Of a stretch of DNA of 64,000 bases, positions 52,158-61,403 are shown piece by piece. How positions within the stretch are numbered: the stretch's first letter is position 1; each line of letters starts with the position of its first letter. Below the pieces are notes generated by a model. The model made no database searches, was not told the DNA's origin, and was given only the letters and a program-made list of their open reading frames with translations. Made by a program: the position numbers and the translations under genes. Origin of the DNA: Verrucomicrobia bacterium Tous-C9LFEB (lineage in GTDB: Bacteria; Acidobacteriota; Terriglobia; Terriglobales; Acidobacteriaceae); contig CAJCIP010000018.1 of assembly GCA_903970445.1 (NCBI GenBank), positions 23,545-87,544 on the forward strand, given 5' to 3'.

Positions 52158-54109
52158 GCGTCAGTCTTCAACACGGATTTCGTCGTTGGTGATGCGGAAC
52201 GATCGTCGGCGTCTGGTGTACTCGGTGCTGTACCGCCGGTGCCTTCCACAGGGGCAGCGGGAACAGAGACGGCGGCAAGCTTTTGCAGGTTTCCTGCCCT
52301 GGTGCGCTGCTTCGTCACGTATGCGTTGATGACCTGAGCGGCAAGCATGGCGGAGTTATTACCCCAATTGCCGTGTTCCCAAAGCACGGCAACCACGATG
52401 TCAGGATTGCGGCGCGGCGTCATGCCCACGAACCACGCGTTTGGAACTGTGTTGTGGCCTTTGCCTGTGCGTGACAGAGCGTCGTGGCTCATAACCTGCG
52501 CCGTCCCCGTCTTTCCGGCGAAGTCAACGCCTTCAAGATGCGCGGCCGCCGCGGTGCCGCTTGGCCCAGTGACATTCGCCATGTCGTCGGTGATCAGCTG
52601 CCAGTTCTCGGGCGTCATAGAGACGGTCTTTTTCCCTGAACCTGTATAGGTGCTTTGTATCGCTGATAGTTGATCTTCGGTAAGTTCATCTTCGAAGACG
52701 ACGTGAGGACGTTGCAACGCGCCTCCTGATGCAATGCCGCTAAGCGCGCGTGCCAGCTGCAACGGCGTGGCTTGGATCGCACCTTGACCGATGCCGACCG
52801 AAATTGTTTCGCCGGCGTACCACTTATCATGCTGCGTCTTCAGCTTCCATTGCTCTGAGGGCATAATGCCTGCGGCTTCGTCAGGAAGATCGACGCCCGT
52901 TTTCTCGCCGATGCCAACGCTTGTGGCGTATTTTGCCATCGCGTCGATACCCAGGCGATTGGCGAGCGTGTAGTAGAACGTGTCGCAGGAGTAGGGAAGG
53001 GCGTTGTGTATATCAACAGACCCATGATGGCGGTCACAGGCAAAAAAATGACCGTAAAAGCTGGCTCCGCCATTGCAGAAGACTTTGAGGTCCTGCGCTT
53101 TGTTCTCTTCAAGACCGGCATAGGTCATGATGACCTTGAACGTCGAACCCGGCGCTAGCTGTGCCTGAATCGACTTGTTCAGCAACGGATGATCGTTGTT
53201 GGTGAGAATCGAATTCCAGTAGGCTCGCGTCAGCCGGACAGCGAACTGATTGGGATCAAACGTCGGCCGTGAAACCATCGCGAGGATTTCACCGTTGTGG
53301 GGATTCATCGCGACGATAGCGCCGTTCTTGCCATCAAGGGCTTGCTCCGCGGCGCGCTGGATGTCGAGATCGATGGTGAGTCGCAGGTCCTTGCCGGGCG
53401 TAGCGAGTTCCTGCCCCATGAGCCCAAGTTCTTTGCCATGCGAATTGACGATCACATCTCGCGAGCCGTCTGTGCCGCGAAGCACCTCGTCGTAGGCCTC
53501 TTCTACACCGAACTTTCCAACCACATCGCCTGAATTGTAAGCAGCATACTTCGACTGCTTCAGGTCGTTTTCGCTCACTTCTCCGACGTAGCCAATCACA
53601 TGCGCCATGAAGCCGTCTCGCGGGTACAAGCGGCGCTGCTCGTCAAGAGTTTCCAACTCGGGCAATTCATCTCGATGCGCCTCGATGAAGGCTTGCTCGT
53701 CGGGCGTGATGTCCTGCTTCAGCGGAATGGGATGATACTTCGGCTCGTACGCAAACCGTCGCATCGTCGCTTCGATTTGATCTACCGTCATGTGCATGCC
53801 GGAGGCAATTGCCGGCAGATCAGCCTGGAGATTTTTCTGCTGGTCGCGCAGCAGCCAGCAGGTAACCGAGGGATAGTTGTCGACGAGGATGCGCCCTTCG
53901 CGGTCGAACAGCCGTCCACGCGGCGCGAGCACCGGCTCCTTGCGAATACGATTTTGCTCCGCAAGTACGCGGTAGTTCGTCGCACCCAGAACCTGCAGCT
54001 TCCAGAGACCGGCGCACAGCACCAGCAGCACGAGCGTGACGACATACTGCATCCCATGCAGCTTTGCGACGGAGAGCTTCTCGTCCCGAACTATCTCTTC
54101 GGAATCCAT
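52139..54109 (-). CDS. mrdA: Penicillin-binding protein 2 (peptidoglycan transpeptidase)
   Basis: 656 residues, one N-terminal membrane helix (about 20-40). PBP dimerisation region starts APRGRLFDREGRILVDN. Transpeptidase motifs are S322-T-F-K325, SCD in YSCDTFYY, and KTG in DFAGKTGTAQ. Crosslinks side-wall peptidoglycan for rod shape with the MreBCD complex. It is the third gene after mreC and mreD. Confidence 0.95.
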   Translation of the reverse strand: MDSEEIVRDEKLSVAKLHGMQYVVTLVLLVLCAGLWKLQVLGATNYRVLAEQNRIRKEPVLAPRGRLFDREGRILVDNYPSVTCWLLRDQQKNLQADLPAIASGMHMTVDQIEATMRRFAYEPKYHPIPLKQDITPDEQAFIEAHRDELPELETLDEQRRLYPRDGFMAHVIGYVGEVSENDLKQSKYAAYNSGDVVGKFGVEEAYDEVLRGTDGSRDVIVNSHGKELGLMGQELATPGKDLRLTIDLDIQRAAEQALDGKNGAIVAMNPHNGEILAMVSRPTFDPNQFAVRLTRAYWNSILTNNDHPLLNKSIQAQLAPGSTFKVIMTYAGLEENKAQDLKVFCNGGASFYGHFFACDRHHGSVDIHNALPYSCDTFYYTLANRLGIDAMAKYATSVGIGEKTGVDLPDEAAGIMPSEQWKLKTQHDKWYAGETISVGIGQGAIQATPLQLARALSGIASGGALQRPHVVFEDELTEDQLSAIQSTYTGSGKKTVSMTPENWQLITDDMANVTGPSGTAAAAHLEGVDFAGKTGTAQVMSHDALSRTGKGHNTVPNAWFVGMTPRRNPDIVVAVLWEHGNWGNNSAMLAAQVINAYVTKQRTRAGNLQKLAAVSVPAAPVEGTGGTAPSTPDADDRSASPTTKSVLKTDAKTAGQ

Positions 54110-54156
54110 ACCGACCCTGGTCCTATCTTACTTCGACGAAAATATAGCCAGCCTCG

Positions 54157-54681
54157 CTACTCACGAACTTTGAACCTATCCAGCAGAAAGAAGAGCGGGA
54201 CAGCAACAACCGTGTTGCACAATGCGCGTAGCAGCTCGTAGAGCGGGTGCAGGCGCACGGTGGGATCGGCAAGCAGCCAGCGCATAATTCCGTAGATCGT
54301 TCCACTTTGCAGCAGGCTGAAGCCGAAATTCAATGCCATGCGGTTGATCACATTCTCGACGTCGACGGTAAAACCGATGCTAGCAGCGAGGTAGCCGATG
54401 ATGCTCTTGGCGATGCCGTTGATGCCGAAGGGAAGGTTCGTCAAGCCATCCTGGAAGAGGCCGATTGTCGTACCGGTTAAAGTTCCCGCGATGGGATTGC
54501 GCCGCGCGATGGCAAAAAAGATGACGCCGATGAGCGGTAGATCGAGAATGACAAGCCTTGGCCACACTTTCGGCAGCACGGCCTGCAGCAGCACCAACAC
54601 CAGCGGAGTAAGCAGCGTCACCGCTGGGTGAAACGTGTACTGGTCGAGCTCGCGTCGGGATGTGTAGCTATGTTCGGCCAT
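54157..54681 (-). CDS. mreD: Rod shape-determining protein MreD
   Basis: 174 residues, five predicted membrane helices (LTPLVLVLLQAVLP, LPLIGVIFFAIARRNPIAGTLTGTTIGLFQDGLTN is the conserved core). Membrane partner of MreC and PBP2. Six bases separate it from mreC. Confidence 0.88.
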   Translation of the reverse strand: MAEHSYTSRRELDQYTFHPAVTLLTPLVLVLLQAVLPKVWPRLVILDLPLIGVIFFAIARRNPIAGTLTGTTIGLFQDGLTNLPFGINGIAKSIIGYLAASIGFTVDVENVINRMALNFGFSLLQSGTIYGIMRWLLADPTVRLHPLYELLRALCNTVVAVPLFFLLDRFKVRE

Positions 54682-54687
54682 GCGCAG

Positions 54688-55857
54688 TTAGCGGGATTCC
54701 TTTGGTTGCTGTGGCGGAGCGGCAACCTCACCGGGCTTCAGGTCTTTCGCCGGAGCTACGGTGCCGGGACTGTAGCGATCGGGATGGATTGCCGGTTGCG
54801 TTCTTACCGGGCCGGATTTTGCTTTGGTCAAGTCTGGAGCGGGCTTGCCGGGTTCGGCGGCGTCTGGCGCCTTGTCATCGGCCTGGCTGCTGCTCTCATG
54901 CAGACTCGGCAGCTTTTCTGCAATCACATCGGCAGCGCGACGGTTCTCCTCCGCTGTCGCCTCAGCGGCCTCTACATCCTGCTTCGCGTCCGCGGGCAGC
55001 TTGGAGTCGGTGCCAGTGATAACCAGAACCTCTTCCAAACGGGTCAGATTGGCGGTTGGCTTCACCGTGATCGCGGTGTACGGCTGGTGCTGCGGGTCCG
55101 GCGCAATCGACTCAATGACACCAATGGCCAGGCCTCGCGGAAAAACCTGATCACCCCCGGAAGTGAGTACCTTCTCGCCGGGCTTGATGCGGTCATCCGC
55201 AGTCAGATTATTGATCTGGACCTGGCCGTTCGCGGTGCCGCGCACGATACCCCGCATTCGCGTGGATTCGAGCACGACCCCGGCGCCGGAGGTGGAATCA
55301 CTCAACAGCAGAAGCTGTGATGTGTGTGGAAAGACATCGCGGAGTTTGCCGACAACGCCGTCCGGCGTAATAACAGCCTGTTCGGGCTTGAGTCCGTCAG
55401 CTGAGCCTTTATCGATCCAAAGAGTGTGAGAGCGGTCCGTTCCGCTGGTGCCAATCACCTGCGCGGCAACAGTCTTCGTGATGTATTGCTCTTTGAAATT
55501 CAGCAGTGCCTGAAGACGCCGGCCCTGTGCGGCATCCTCCGCCAGCGATGCCTGCTCCTGGCGCAGACGAGCCACTTCCTGCTGCAAAGCCTGATTGCGT
55601 TCATGCGTGTGTCGCAGGTCTCCATAGCTCGACCAGAGGTGGCGGACGGTGGATCCTGAGCCATGAAGCAGCCGCTCAAACGGCGTAACAATGGCGACGG
55701 TCCATCTACGCAACAGCATCGTCTTTCCCTGGTCGATGGCATCGGTGCTCGTACCCGCCACAGGCCGCTGTACCTGCACGGCAAGAGCAATGATCTGCGC
55801 CATCACGACGACGATCAGCACGAGCGGGTTCCTGAAACGAGAAAAAAACGAATCCAT
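54688..55857 (-). CDS. mreC: Rod shape-determining protein MreC
   Basis: 389 residues. One N-terminal membrane helix (about 10-27), a coiled coil at about 80-120 (HERNQALQQEVARLRQEQASLAED), then the two beta-barrel domains with VITPDGVVGKLRDVFPHTSQLLLLSDSTSGAGV. Longer than usual because of a charged Pro/Lys-rich C-terminal tail after 270. Connects MreB filaments to periplasmic PBP2. mreB is not adjacent; the divergent neighbour is recG. Confidence 0.92.
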   Translation of the reverse strand: MDSFFSRFRNPLVLIVVVMAQIIALAVQVQRPVAGTSTDAIDQGKTMLLRRWTVAIVTPFERLLHGSGSTVRHLWSSYGDLRHTHERNQALQQEVARLRQEQASLAEDAAQGRRLQALLNFKEQYITKTVAAQVIGTSGTDRSHTLWIDKGSADGLKPEQAVITPDGVVGKLRDVFPHTSQLLLLSDSTSGAGVVLESTRMRGIVRGTANGQVQINNLTADDRIKPGEKVLTSGGDQVFPRGLAIGVIESIAPDPQHQPYTAITVKPTANLTRLEEVLVITGTDSKLPADAKQDVEAAEATAEENRRAADVIAEKLPSLHESSSQADDKAPDAAEPGKPAPDLTKAKSGPVRTQPAIHPDRYSPGTVAPAKDLKPGEVAAPPQQPKESR

Positions 55858-55920
55858 GTGGCAGAAAAGCGCAGCCGCGCTCCTTCATTATTCCATCGCT
55901 TCGCCTGCTAGCATCACGGT

Positions 55921-58404
55921 GTGCCGTTGGAGTTATCGACCCCGGTCAAGTACATCAAGCGAGTCGGCGAGCGTGTCGCAGAGAAGCTGGCCGAGCGCGG
56001 TGTCGAAACCGTTGAAGACCTGCTGTATCACCTGCCATTCCGGTACGAAGACCGCCTGCATCCGAAGCCGCTCGCTGACTACCAGCACGGCGATATGGCG
56101 AGCCTGGTGGGTGAGGTGCGGGGAACTGTTCTGCTGCGCACACGTGCCGCGCAAATCTTCGAAATGACAGTGGGCATCAAGCCGCCGCAGGCAGATAGTA
56201 ACGCAGCTATGTCGGGTCTTTTGAAGCCGCCGACTGGTGTGCTCGAAACCGTGAAGTGCATGTGGTTTCACGGCGGGTACCTCAAAGATAAGTTTCGCCC
56301 TGGGCAAACCGTCGCGCTGTACGGCAAGGTCGAAAGTTCGCGTTCCGGAAACCAGCCAAACGCGGCGCCGGGCTCGGCTCGACTCAAGATGGTGCAGCCC
56401 ACGTTCGAGATACTGCCCGACGCAAGCGCGACCGGCGAAGATGCTGAGTTCACGATGCTCGAGATGGGACGCATCGTACCGATCTACGAATCGCTCGGCG
56501 GAAAAACGCCCTGGGGCGCGAAGCTCACCTCGCGATGGCTTCGACGCGTCATCTGGACCATCTTCCGAGACCTGGCCGAGGCGGGGTCCCAGGCAGACGA
56601 AACACTTCCAGCGGCACTACGGGAGCGGCTCGGCTTCCCATCACGCATGGAAGCTCTGCAGGCGCTCCATTTTCCTCCCGCGGGCACGCCCATGGCGGAC
56701 CTCATGTCGGCACGAACGTCGGCTCACCGGCGGCTCATCTTCGAGGAGTTCTGGTATCTCGAACTTGGCCTCGAACTGAAGCGCAGGCGTCTGCGCGATC
56801 GAGAGGGAACCGCATTCCAGACCAATGCACGCGTTCGCGAGGCACTGAAGCAGGTGCTGCCCTTCAAGCCGACTGCCGCACAGAAGCGAGTGCTTGGTGA
56901 GATTGTGACCGACATGCGTTCGGCCCGCCCGATGCGCCGCCTGCTACAGGGCGATGTCGGTTCCGGAAAGACGATTGTTGCTTTACAAGCCGCTTTAGTG
57001 GCAATCGAAAATGGCTATCAAGTTGCGATGATGGCGCCGACGGAAATACTCGCAACGCAACACTATCTTTCCGCACGCAAGCTGCTGAGCGGAGCCATCT
57101 CGCCGCATTCAGGTAAACGCTACCGCGTGACACTGCTGACGGGTTCACTTGACGAGCGCAGCAAGCGAGAGGCGCGAGCGAGGATCTTCCGTGGCGAAGC
57201 AGACCTTGCCATTGGGACGCATGCACTTGTCGAAGACAAAGTCGACTTTGACAACCTCGGGCTTGTCATCGTCGATGAGCAGCATCGCTTCGGTGTGCAG
57301 CAGCGCTTTCGCCTGATGCGGAAACCGGGGGCAACTGGAGTGGCGCTTGAGCCTGATGTGTTGGTGATGACCGCAACGCCGATTCCGCGCACCCTGGCCC
57401 TTACGATGTACGGTGATCTCGAAGGAAGTGTGCTGGATGAGCTGCCACCAGGTCGGTCGCCCATCGTGACGCGTCGCATGCCCGAGGAGCGGAGTGATGA
57501 AGTGTGGCAATTTGTCCGTAAGCAGGTCGCGCTCGGCCGCCAAACGTACATTGTTTATCCGGTGATTGAGGGAGAAAAGGACGATCAACCGGAACTCGAC
57601 TTTGCCACTGAGCCGAGCGGTGAGGAGCCGAACGAGGAAGAACCGGGTACTGAATTCAGCAGACGCATCGAGAGCTTAGCTGCGAGCCACAACGGGCATG
57701 CCGCGGCAAGGCGGGTGCTGAAGCCCCGCAGTTCGCGAGCTGAGCTTCAATCCGAGAGGGAGAAGCAGCCGAAGCGGACTGTCAAACGTGCGAAGCTACG
57801 CTCTGCCACGGACATGTTCGAAGACTTGTCCGCCGGTCCCTTGAACGGACTCAGGCTGGGACTTCTGCACGGACGCATGAGCGCAGACGATAAAGAAGTC
57901 ACGATGGCCCGATTCAAACGCGGCGATATCGATGTGCTTGTTTCCACCACGGTGATCGAAGTTGGCGTCGACGTACCAAACGCAACGCTGATGGTCATTG
58001 AGCATGCGGAGCGCTTCGGCCTCGCGCAGATGCATCAACTGCGCGGACGCGTGGGTCGTGGCGCGGCAAAAAGCTTCTGTGTGCTGCTTACCGGAAGCCA
58101 GGTTTCGCCGGAAGCGGAGCAAAGGCTCGACGCCATGGTGCAAACGCAGAATGGATTCGAGCTGGCTGAGATCGATCTCGCGCAGCGCGGACCCGGTGAG
58201 TTCTTCGGAACTCGCCAGGCCGGCATACCGGAGTTTCGCGTCGCGAATCTTGTGCGAGATCGAGATTTGCTGGAGCTTGCAAAGCGAGAAGCAGCGCACT
58301 TTGCGGAAGCGCCAGATCCCTCGATTGCGCGGCCCGAGATCGACGCCGTATGGCAGCGACTCAAGCAGCAATGGCAGCGGCGCTACGCGCTTGTGGAGGC
58401 CTAA
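55921..58404 (+). CDS. recG: ATP-dependent DNA helicase RecG
   Basis: 827 residues from a GTG at 55921. The wedge domain (about 60-190) has PLRYLKGVGPKRAE-type start VKYIKRVGERVAEKLAERG and YHLPFRYEDR. Helicase motifs are Walker A GDVGSGKT, VDEQHRFGVQQR, MTATPIPRTLALT, LLHGRM and QLRGRVGRG. The last RecG segments are GPGEFFGTRQAG and ARREAAHF-like KREAAHFAE. An unusual charged insert of about 65 residues (DFATEPSGEEPNEEEPGTEF onward) precedes LLHGRM; normal RecG is about 690. It rewinds stalled replication forks. Confidence 0.93.
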   Translation: MPLELSTPVKYIKRVGERVAEKLAERGVETVEDLLYHLPFRYEDRLHPKPLADYQHGDMASLVGEVRGTVLLRTRAAQIFEMTVGIKPPQADSNAAMSGLLKPPTGVLETVKCMWFHGGYLKDKFRPGQTVALYGKVESSRSGNQPNAAPGSARLKMVQPTFEILPDASATGEDAEFTMLEMGRIVPIYESLGGKTPWGAKLTSRWLRRVIWTIFRDLAEAGSQADETLPAALRERLGFPSRMEALQALHFPPAGTPMADLMSARTSAHRRLIFEEFWYLELGLELKRRRLRDREGTAFQTNARVREALKQVLPFKPTAAQKRVLGEIVTDMRSARPMRRLLQGDVGSGKTIVALQAALVAIENGYQVAMMAPTEILATQHYLSARKLLSGAISPHSGKRYRVTLLTGSLDERSKREARARIFRGEADLAIGTHALVEDKVDFDNLGLVIVDEQHRFGVQQRFRLMRKPGATGVALEPDVLVMTATPIPRTLALTMYGDLEGSVLDELPPGRSPIVTRRMPEERSDEVWQFVRKQVALGRQTYIVYPVIEGEKDDQPELDFATEPSGEEPNEEEPGTEFSRRIESLAASHNGHAAARRVLKPRSSRAELQSEREKQPKRTVKRAKLRSATDMFEDLSAGPLNGLRLGLLHGRMSADDKEVTMARFKRGDIDVLVSTTVIEVGVDVPNATLMVIEHAERFGLAQMHQLRGRVGRGAAKSFCVLLTGSQVSPEAEQRLDAMVQTQNGFELAEIDLAQRGPGEFFGTRQAGIPEFRVANLVRDRDLLELAKREAAHFAEAPDPSIARPEIDAVWQRLKQQWQRRYALVEA

Positions 58405-58414
58405 GCAACCGGCA

Positions 58415-58903
58415 CTATGCGGCCGTCTGCGCTATGGACACACTGCCAACGCTGCCCATCTGCTTCTTTGGCCCGCGCTTGCGTGCCACGAGGATGCGAA
58501 TGCGATCCAACATCTCCGCCGGTGTGCATGCGCCCTTCGGAAGAAACACATCTGCAGCGGCAGCGCGGTCGAAGTTCGCCACAGTGCCGGAGACGAGCAA
58601 GGAGGGAAGCGACGGATGGATACACTTCGCGCGGCGAATCAATTCATTGCCGTCCATCTGCGGCAGGATGAGATCAGACATCAGCAGATCGATGGATCCA
58701 GGAATGGCGTTCTGCAAATGTTCCAGTGCTTCTGCCGCTGACGTCATTGCGAGGACGCGATAGCCGCGGGTTTCGAGCAGAAATTTCCGCACGGAGAGCA
58801 CTTGTTCGTTGTCTTCGACACAAAGAATGGTCTTACGTGGCCGCATTGCGTTGTTCTCCATGGCCGGCGGTTTTCCGGCTCCCGGTTGTTGCTGCGTTCT
58901 CAT
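58415..58903 (-). CDS. Single-domain response regulator
   Basis: 162 residues, receiver domain only. TILCVEDNEQVLSVRKFL supplies the acidic pocket, MSDLILPQMDG the phosphorylated Asp, and FLPKGACTP the conserved Lys. No output domain. Start 58903 (GGAAAC before it); shorter starts at 58861 or 58846 would not remove the domain. Converges with recG. The cognate kinase is not in the vicinity. Confidence 0.85.
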   Translation of the reverse strand: MRTQQQPGAGKPPAMENNAMRPRKTILCVEDNEQVLSVRKFLLETRGYRVLAMTSAAEALEHLQNAIPGSIDLLMSDLILPQMDGNELIRRAKCIHPSLPSLLVSGTVANFDRAAAADVFLPKGACTPAEMLDRIRILVARKRGPKKQMGSVGSVSIAQTAA

Positions 58904-59370
58904 GTTTCCGGGCCGCCGTTGTTGGCGCTCCGTTACTCTTACTCCGCGTTAGTGCAGGTGGAAAAGCGCAAGGCTTCCCAGCCCGCTTTGCGGGTAGCAA
59001 AGCGGTGTTGTGGATCGTCGGGGCGGAAAGCGCTACTTTCCGAACCCTCAAGCGTCCGGAGATTTGAACCAAATGACGCTGCGCTCCCGTGCATGGCACA
59101 TCTGTTTTGTGCAGACGCAGAGGGGCTTTAGCGGCACCTTGCCGGCTCGGTTTCTCCTTCGGATGAATTGGTGAAACAACCGAAAACGCTGCGTTCTTCG
59201 CTAGTTTTCTCGGTTGATGATTTGCTGACTCTACCCGCGCGCACCAACATAAGCAACAGCGAATGTTTAGCGAATACGTGCTTGTATTGCACCTCGTCAT
59301 CCACCGCTCTTTGCTCTGGACGCGTCCCTATTGACGTTTGTGGTTCCTCCCGCTGTGGGAAACTCGATTG
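58904..59370. other. 467-base intergenic region with palindromes
   Basis: No convincing coding region. It holds a 9-bp inverted repeat CCGCTTTGC (58983-58991) and GCAAAGCGG (58997-59005), and GGAAAG/CTTTCC (59025-59041). These look like dispersed repeats. I looked for known riboswitch cores and found none I trust. Confidence 0.4.
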
Positions 59371-60279
59371 TTACAGCAGGAAAAACGAGCCCTCTGCCAC
59401 AGGAATGGTGCGGCCACCTACAAGCACCGCATGTACGCGCGAATCGTCGAGTGAAGCCTGGGCTGTGATGCGGCTCGGACGCAGGATTTCGACGCCCTGA
59501 GTGATGGTCGCGGATCGTTCCGGTTGCACCAAGCCGTTCTTCACCAGCCACGCAATGCATGGTCCTGCCGCGGATCCGGTAGCGGGATCTTCGCCACCGT
59601 AGAACTGCATGCGTGCACGCCATCGGCCTGCTTGCAGCGCTTCGGCATCTTCCGGCGCGATGCAGTAGAACCAGCGTATCTTGCGCTCGCGCAGCCATTC
59701 CGTCGCTTCCTTTTGCGGTATGGCGAGTGTCAATAGCGCTTCCACAGAACGCAAGGCGACGATGCAGAAGGCATTACCGGTGGACACGCTTTGCGGAGTG
59801 TACTCGGCGAGAAAATTACTTTCGTCAAGGTTGATGATGCGTGCGACGTCCGCGGTACTTTGCTCTTCGCCGAACACAGGATCGTTCTGCTGCATGGTCG
59901 CGTAGACACCGATTGCGTGTGCTTTTTCCGTGAAGCTCACGCGGATGGGGCCGACGTTGAGGCGCAGGGTGATTTCCTGGGCGCCTCGCACCGGTCCGTG
60001 ATGCAGGTGCAACCAGCTAGCTGTGCCCAGCGTTGGATGACCTGCAAACGGCAGCTCTTCCTGCGTCGTAAAGATGCGGACGCGCACACCATGTTGGCGG
60101 TCTTCTTCAGGGTCGTCGCTCGGCAGCACGAACGTTGTCTCAGACAGATTTGTTTCACGCGCAATTGCCTGCATCTCCGTGCCGCTCAAGCTGCGCCCAT
60201 CATGGAACACCGCAAGAGGGTTGCCCTCCAAAGGCCGTTCTGCAAAGACGTCGAGCACAGAGTAGGAAAGCGTTCTCAT
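59371..60279 (-). CDS. PhzF-family isomerase
   Basis: 302 residues. DVFAERPLEGNPLAVF, the catalytic Glu in ETNLSETTFVL, HPTLGTASWL and DPATGSAAGP identify the PhzF/diaminopimelate-epimerase fold. Members isomerise small metabolites; the substrate here is unknown and there are no phenazine genes. Divergent from the peroxiredoxin unit. Confidence 0.88.
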   Translation of the reverse strand: MRTLSYSVLDVFAERPLEGNPLAVFHDGRSLSGTEMQAIARETNLSETTFVLPSDDPEEDRQHGVRVRIFTTQEELPFAGHPTLGTASWLHLHHGPVRGAQEITLRLNVGPIRVSFTEKAHAIGVYATMQQNDPVFGEEQSTADVARIINLDESNFLAEYTPQSVSTGNAFCIVALRSVEALLTLAIPQKEATEWLRERKIRWFYCIAPEDAEALQAGRWRARMQFYGGEDPATGSAAGPCIAWLVKNGLVQPERSATITQGVEILRPSRITAQASLDDSRVHAVLVGGRTIPVAEGSFFLL

Positions 60280-60307
60280 GGATTCAGTCTATGTTTCGCA
60301 ACGCGGG

Positions 60308-60336
60308 TTGACACGGGAACAGGCGCGCCGTACCTT
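60308..60336 (+). promoter_or_regulatory. Candidate promoter of leader-peroxiredoxin-tRNA unit
   Basis: TTGACA at 60308-60313, 17-base spacer, TACCTT at 60331-60336. Predicted start near 60343, upstream of the leader ORF. TATGAT at 60374 could serve as a second -10 box. Confidence 0.5.
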
Positions 60337-60380
60337 AGGAACACCGCGACATCCGGCAACCTCCGGCGGCGGTTATGATG

Positions 60381-60467
60381 ATGCGTTTTGCTACTCACAA
60401 CTCGATTCCGATGTGCTGCTGTGAATGCTGCTGCTGTTGCGGCAGCCCCGCACGGGTGAGTCGATGA
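60381..60467 (+). CDS. Cysteine-rich leader peptide (attenuator ORF)
   Basis: A very short ORF with eight Cys codons. From the ATG at 60411 it reads MCCCECCCCCGSPARVSR and stops at 60465. The frame is open upstream with ATG codons at 60375, 60378 and 60381, so 28-30 residues are also possible. Eight of the nine codons at 60414-60440 are TGC/TGT. A terminator follows 37 bases later. The layout is that of a translation-controlled attenuator whose ribosome would stall when Cys-tRNA is scarce. No clear ribosome site is seen before either start. Confidence 0.65.
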   Translation: MRFATHNSIPMCCCECCCCCGSPARVSR

Positions 60468-60503
60468 GCGAGCGAAGACGATAAAGCGTCAAGAGCGAAC
60501 ATC

Positions 60504-60538
60504 AAACCCACCCAAGGCGAACGCCGGGTGGTTTTTTC
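60504..60538 (+). terminator. Intrinsic terminator / attenuator before peroxiredoxin
   Basis: AAACC-C-ACCC (60505-60513) pairs with GGGTGGTTT (60526-60534), one bulge; an inner GGC/GCC helix closes the loop, and a T run follows. GGGTG at 60454-60458, inside the end of the leader ORF, could compete for the CACCC arm as a weak antiterminator. Confidence 0.75.
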
Positions 60539-60596
60539 TTTTAGGGCACAACACAGGCTACGGGCAAGAAGACTTTAGAAGGCAGGTAGAAAGCAA

Positions 60597-61253
60597 ATGT
60601 CGCTTCGCATCAATGACCTCGCACCAGACTTCACCGCAGAGACCACGCAGGGAACGATTCACTTTCATGAGTGGATTGGTGACAGCTGGGCGGTGCTCTT
60701 TTCGCACCCGAAGGATTTCACGCCGGTGTGCACCACGGAGCTAGGTGCTGTTGCCGGGCTCGAGAACCAGTTTGCCGCGCGTGGAGCCAAGGTAATCGGG
60801 CTTTCGGTCGATCCAGTCGAGAACCACGCGAAGTGGGCTCAAGACATCGAGGACGTCGGCGGCGCGAAAGTAAATTACCCGATGATCGGCGACCCGGAAC
60901 TGAAGATTGCGAAGCTATACGACATGCTCGCGTCGGATGCGGGCGACACCAGCGAAGGGCGCACGCCTGCGCAGAATGCGCCGGTGCGCACGGTGTTCGT
61001 CATCGGCCCGGACAAGCGTATCAAGCTGCATCTTGCGTACCCCATGACTACGGGCCGCAACTTCGACGAAATCCTGCGCGTGCTTGACTCCATGCAATTG
61101 ACCGCGAAACATAAGGTCGCGACGCCTGCGAATTGGAAACAGGGTGATGATGTGATCATCACCGGAGCGGTTTCCAACGAGGAAGCGGACAAAACCTTCC
61201 CCGGCTACAAAACCGTAAAGCCCTACCTGCGTACAACGACGCAGCCGCAGTAA
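60597..61253 (+). CDS. 1-Cys peroxiredoxin (Prx6 type)
   Basis: 218 residues. Peroxidatic C45 in FSHPKDFTPVCTTELG is the only cysteine in the protein, so a 1-Cys Prx that needs an outside thiol for reduction. The Prx6-type C-terminal extension is present (VATPANWKQGDDVIITGAVS, FPGYKTVKPYLR). Reduces peroxides. It is preceded by the Cys-rich leader and followed at 63 bases by tRNA-Cys with no obvious promoter between, so co-transcription is likely. Confidence 0.93.
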   Translation: MSLRINDLAPDFTAETTQGTIHFHEWIGDSWAVLFSHPKDFTPVCTTELGAVAGLENQFAARGAKVIGLSVDPVENHAKWAQDIEDVGGAKVNYPMIGDPELKIAKLYDMLASDAGDTSEGRTPAQNAPVRTVFVIGPDKRIKLHLAYPMTTGRNFDEILRVLDSMQLTAKHKVATPANWKQGDDVIITGAVSNEEADKTFPGYKTVKPYLRTTTQPQ

Positions 61254-61316
61254 ACAAGGTCTCAGGGCTCGTTCGATTTTCTGATCCTTGCCCTGAACCC
61301 TGTTCCCTGCAAACGA

Positions 61317-61392
61317 GCACCGGTGGCGAAGTGGCTAACGCGCTGGTCTGCAAAACCAGTATTCGAGGGTTCGACCCCCTCCCGGTGCTCCA
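61317..61392 (+). tRNA. tRNA-Cys (GCA)
   Basis: Complete cloverleaf: acceptor GCACCGG/CCGGTGC, D arm, anticodon stem CTGGT/ACCAG with loop CTGCAAA (anticodon GCA at 61350-61352), T arm GAGGG-TTCGACC-CCCTC, discriminator U73 typical of tRNA-Cys, and encoded CCA at 61390-61392. Confidence 0.95.
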
Positions 61393-61403
61393 AAGTTCGC
61401 AAG

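Noticed and set aside
58904..59370. Possible riboswitch (glycine or cobalamin-like bases on the minus strand)
   Set aside because: No complete conserved core could be assembled, and the downstream single-domain response regulator gives no matching ligand logic.
60130..60139. GAACGTTGTC, a near match to the uronate operator
   Set aside because: It lies in the middle of the PhzF coding region, lacks the first half of the palindrome and is not near a promoter.
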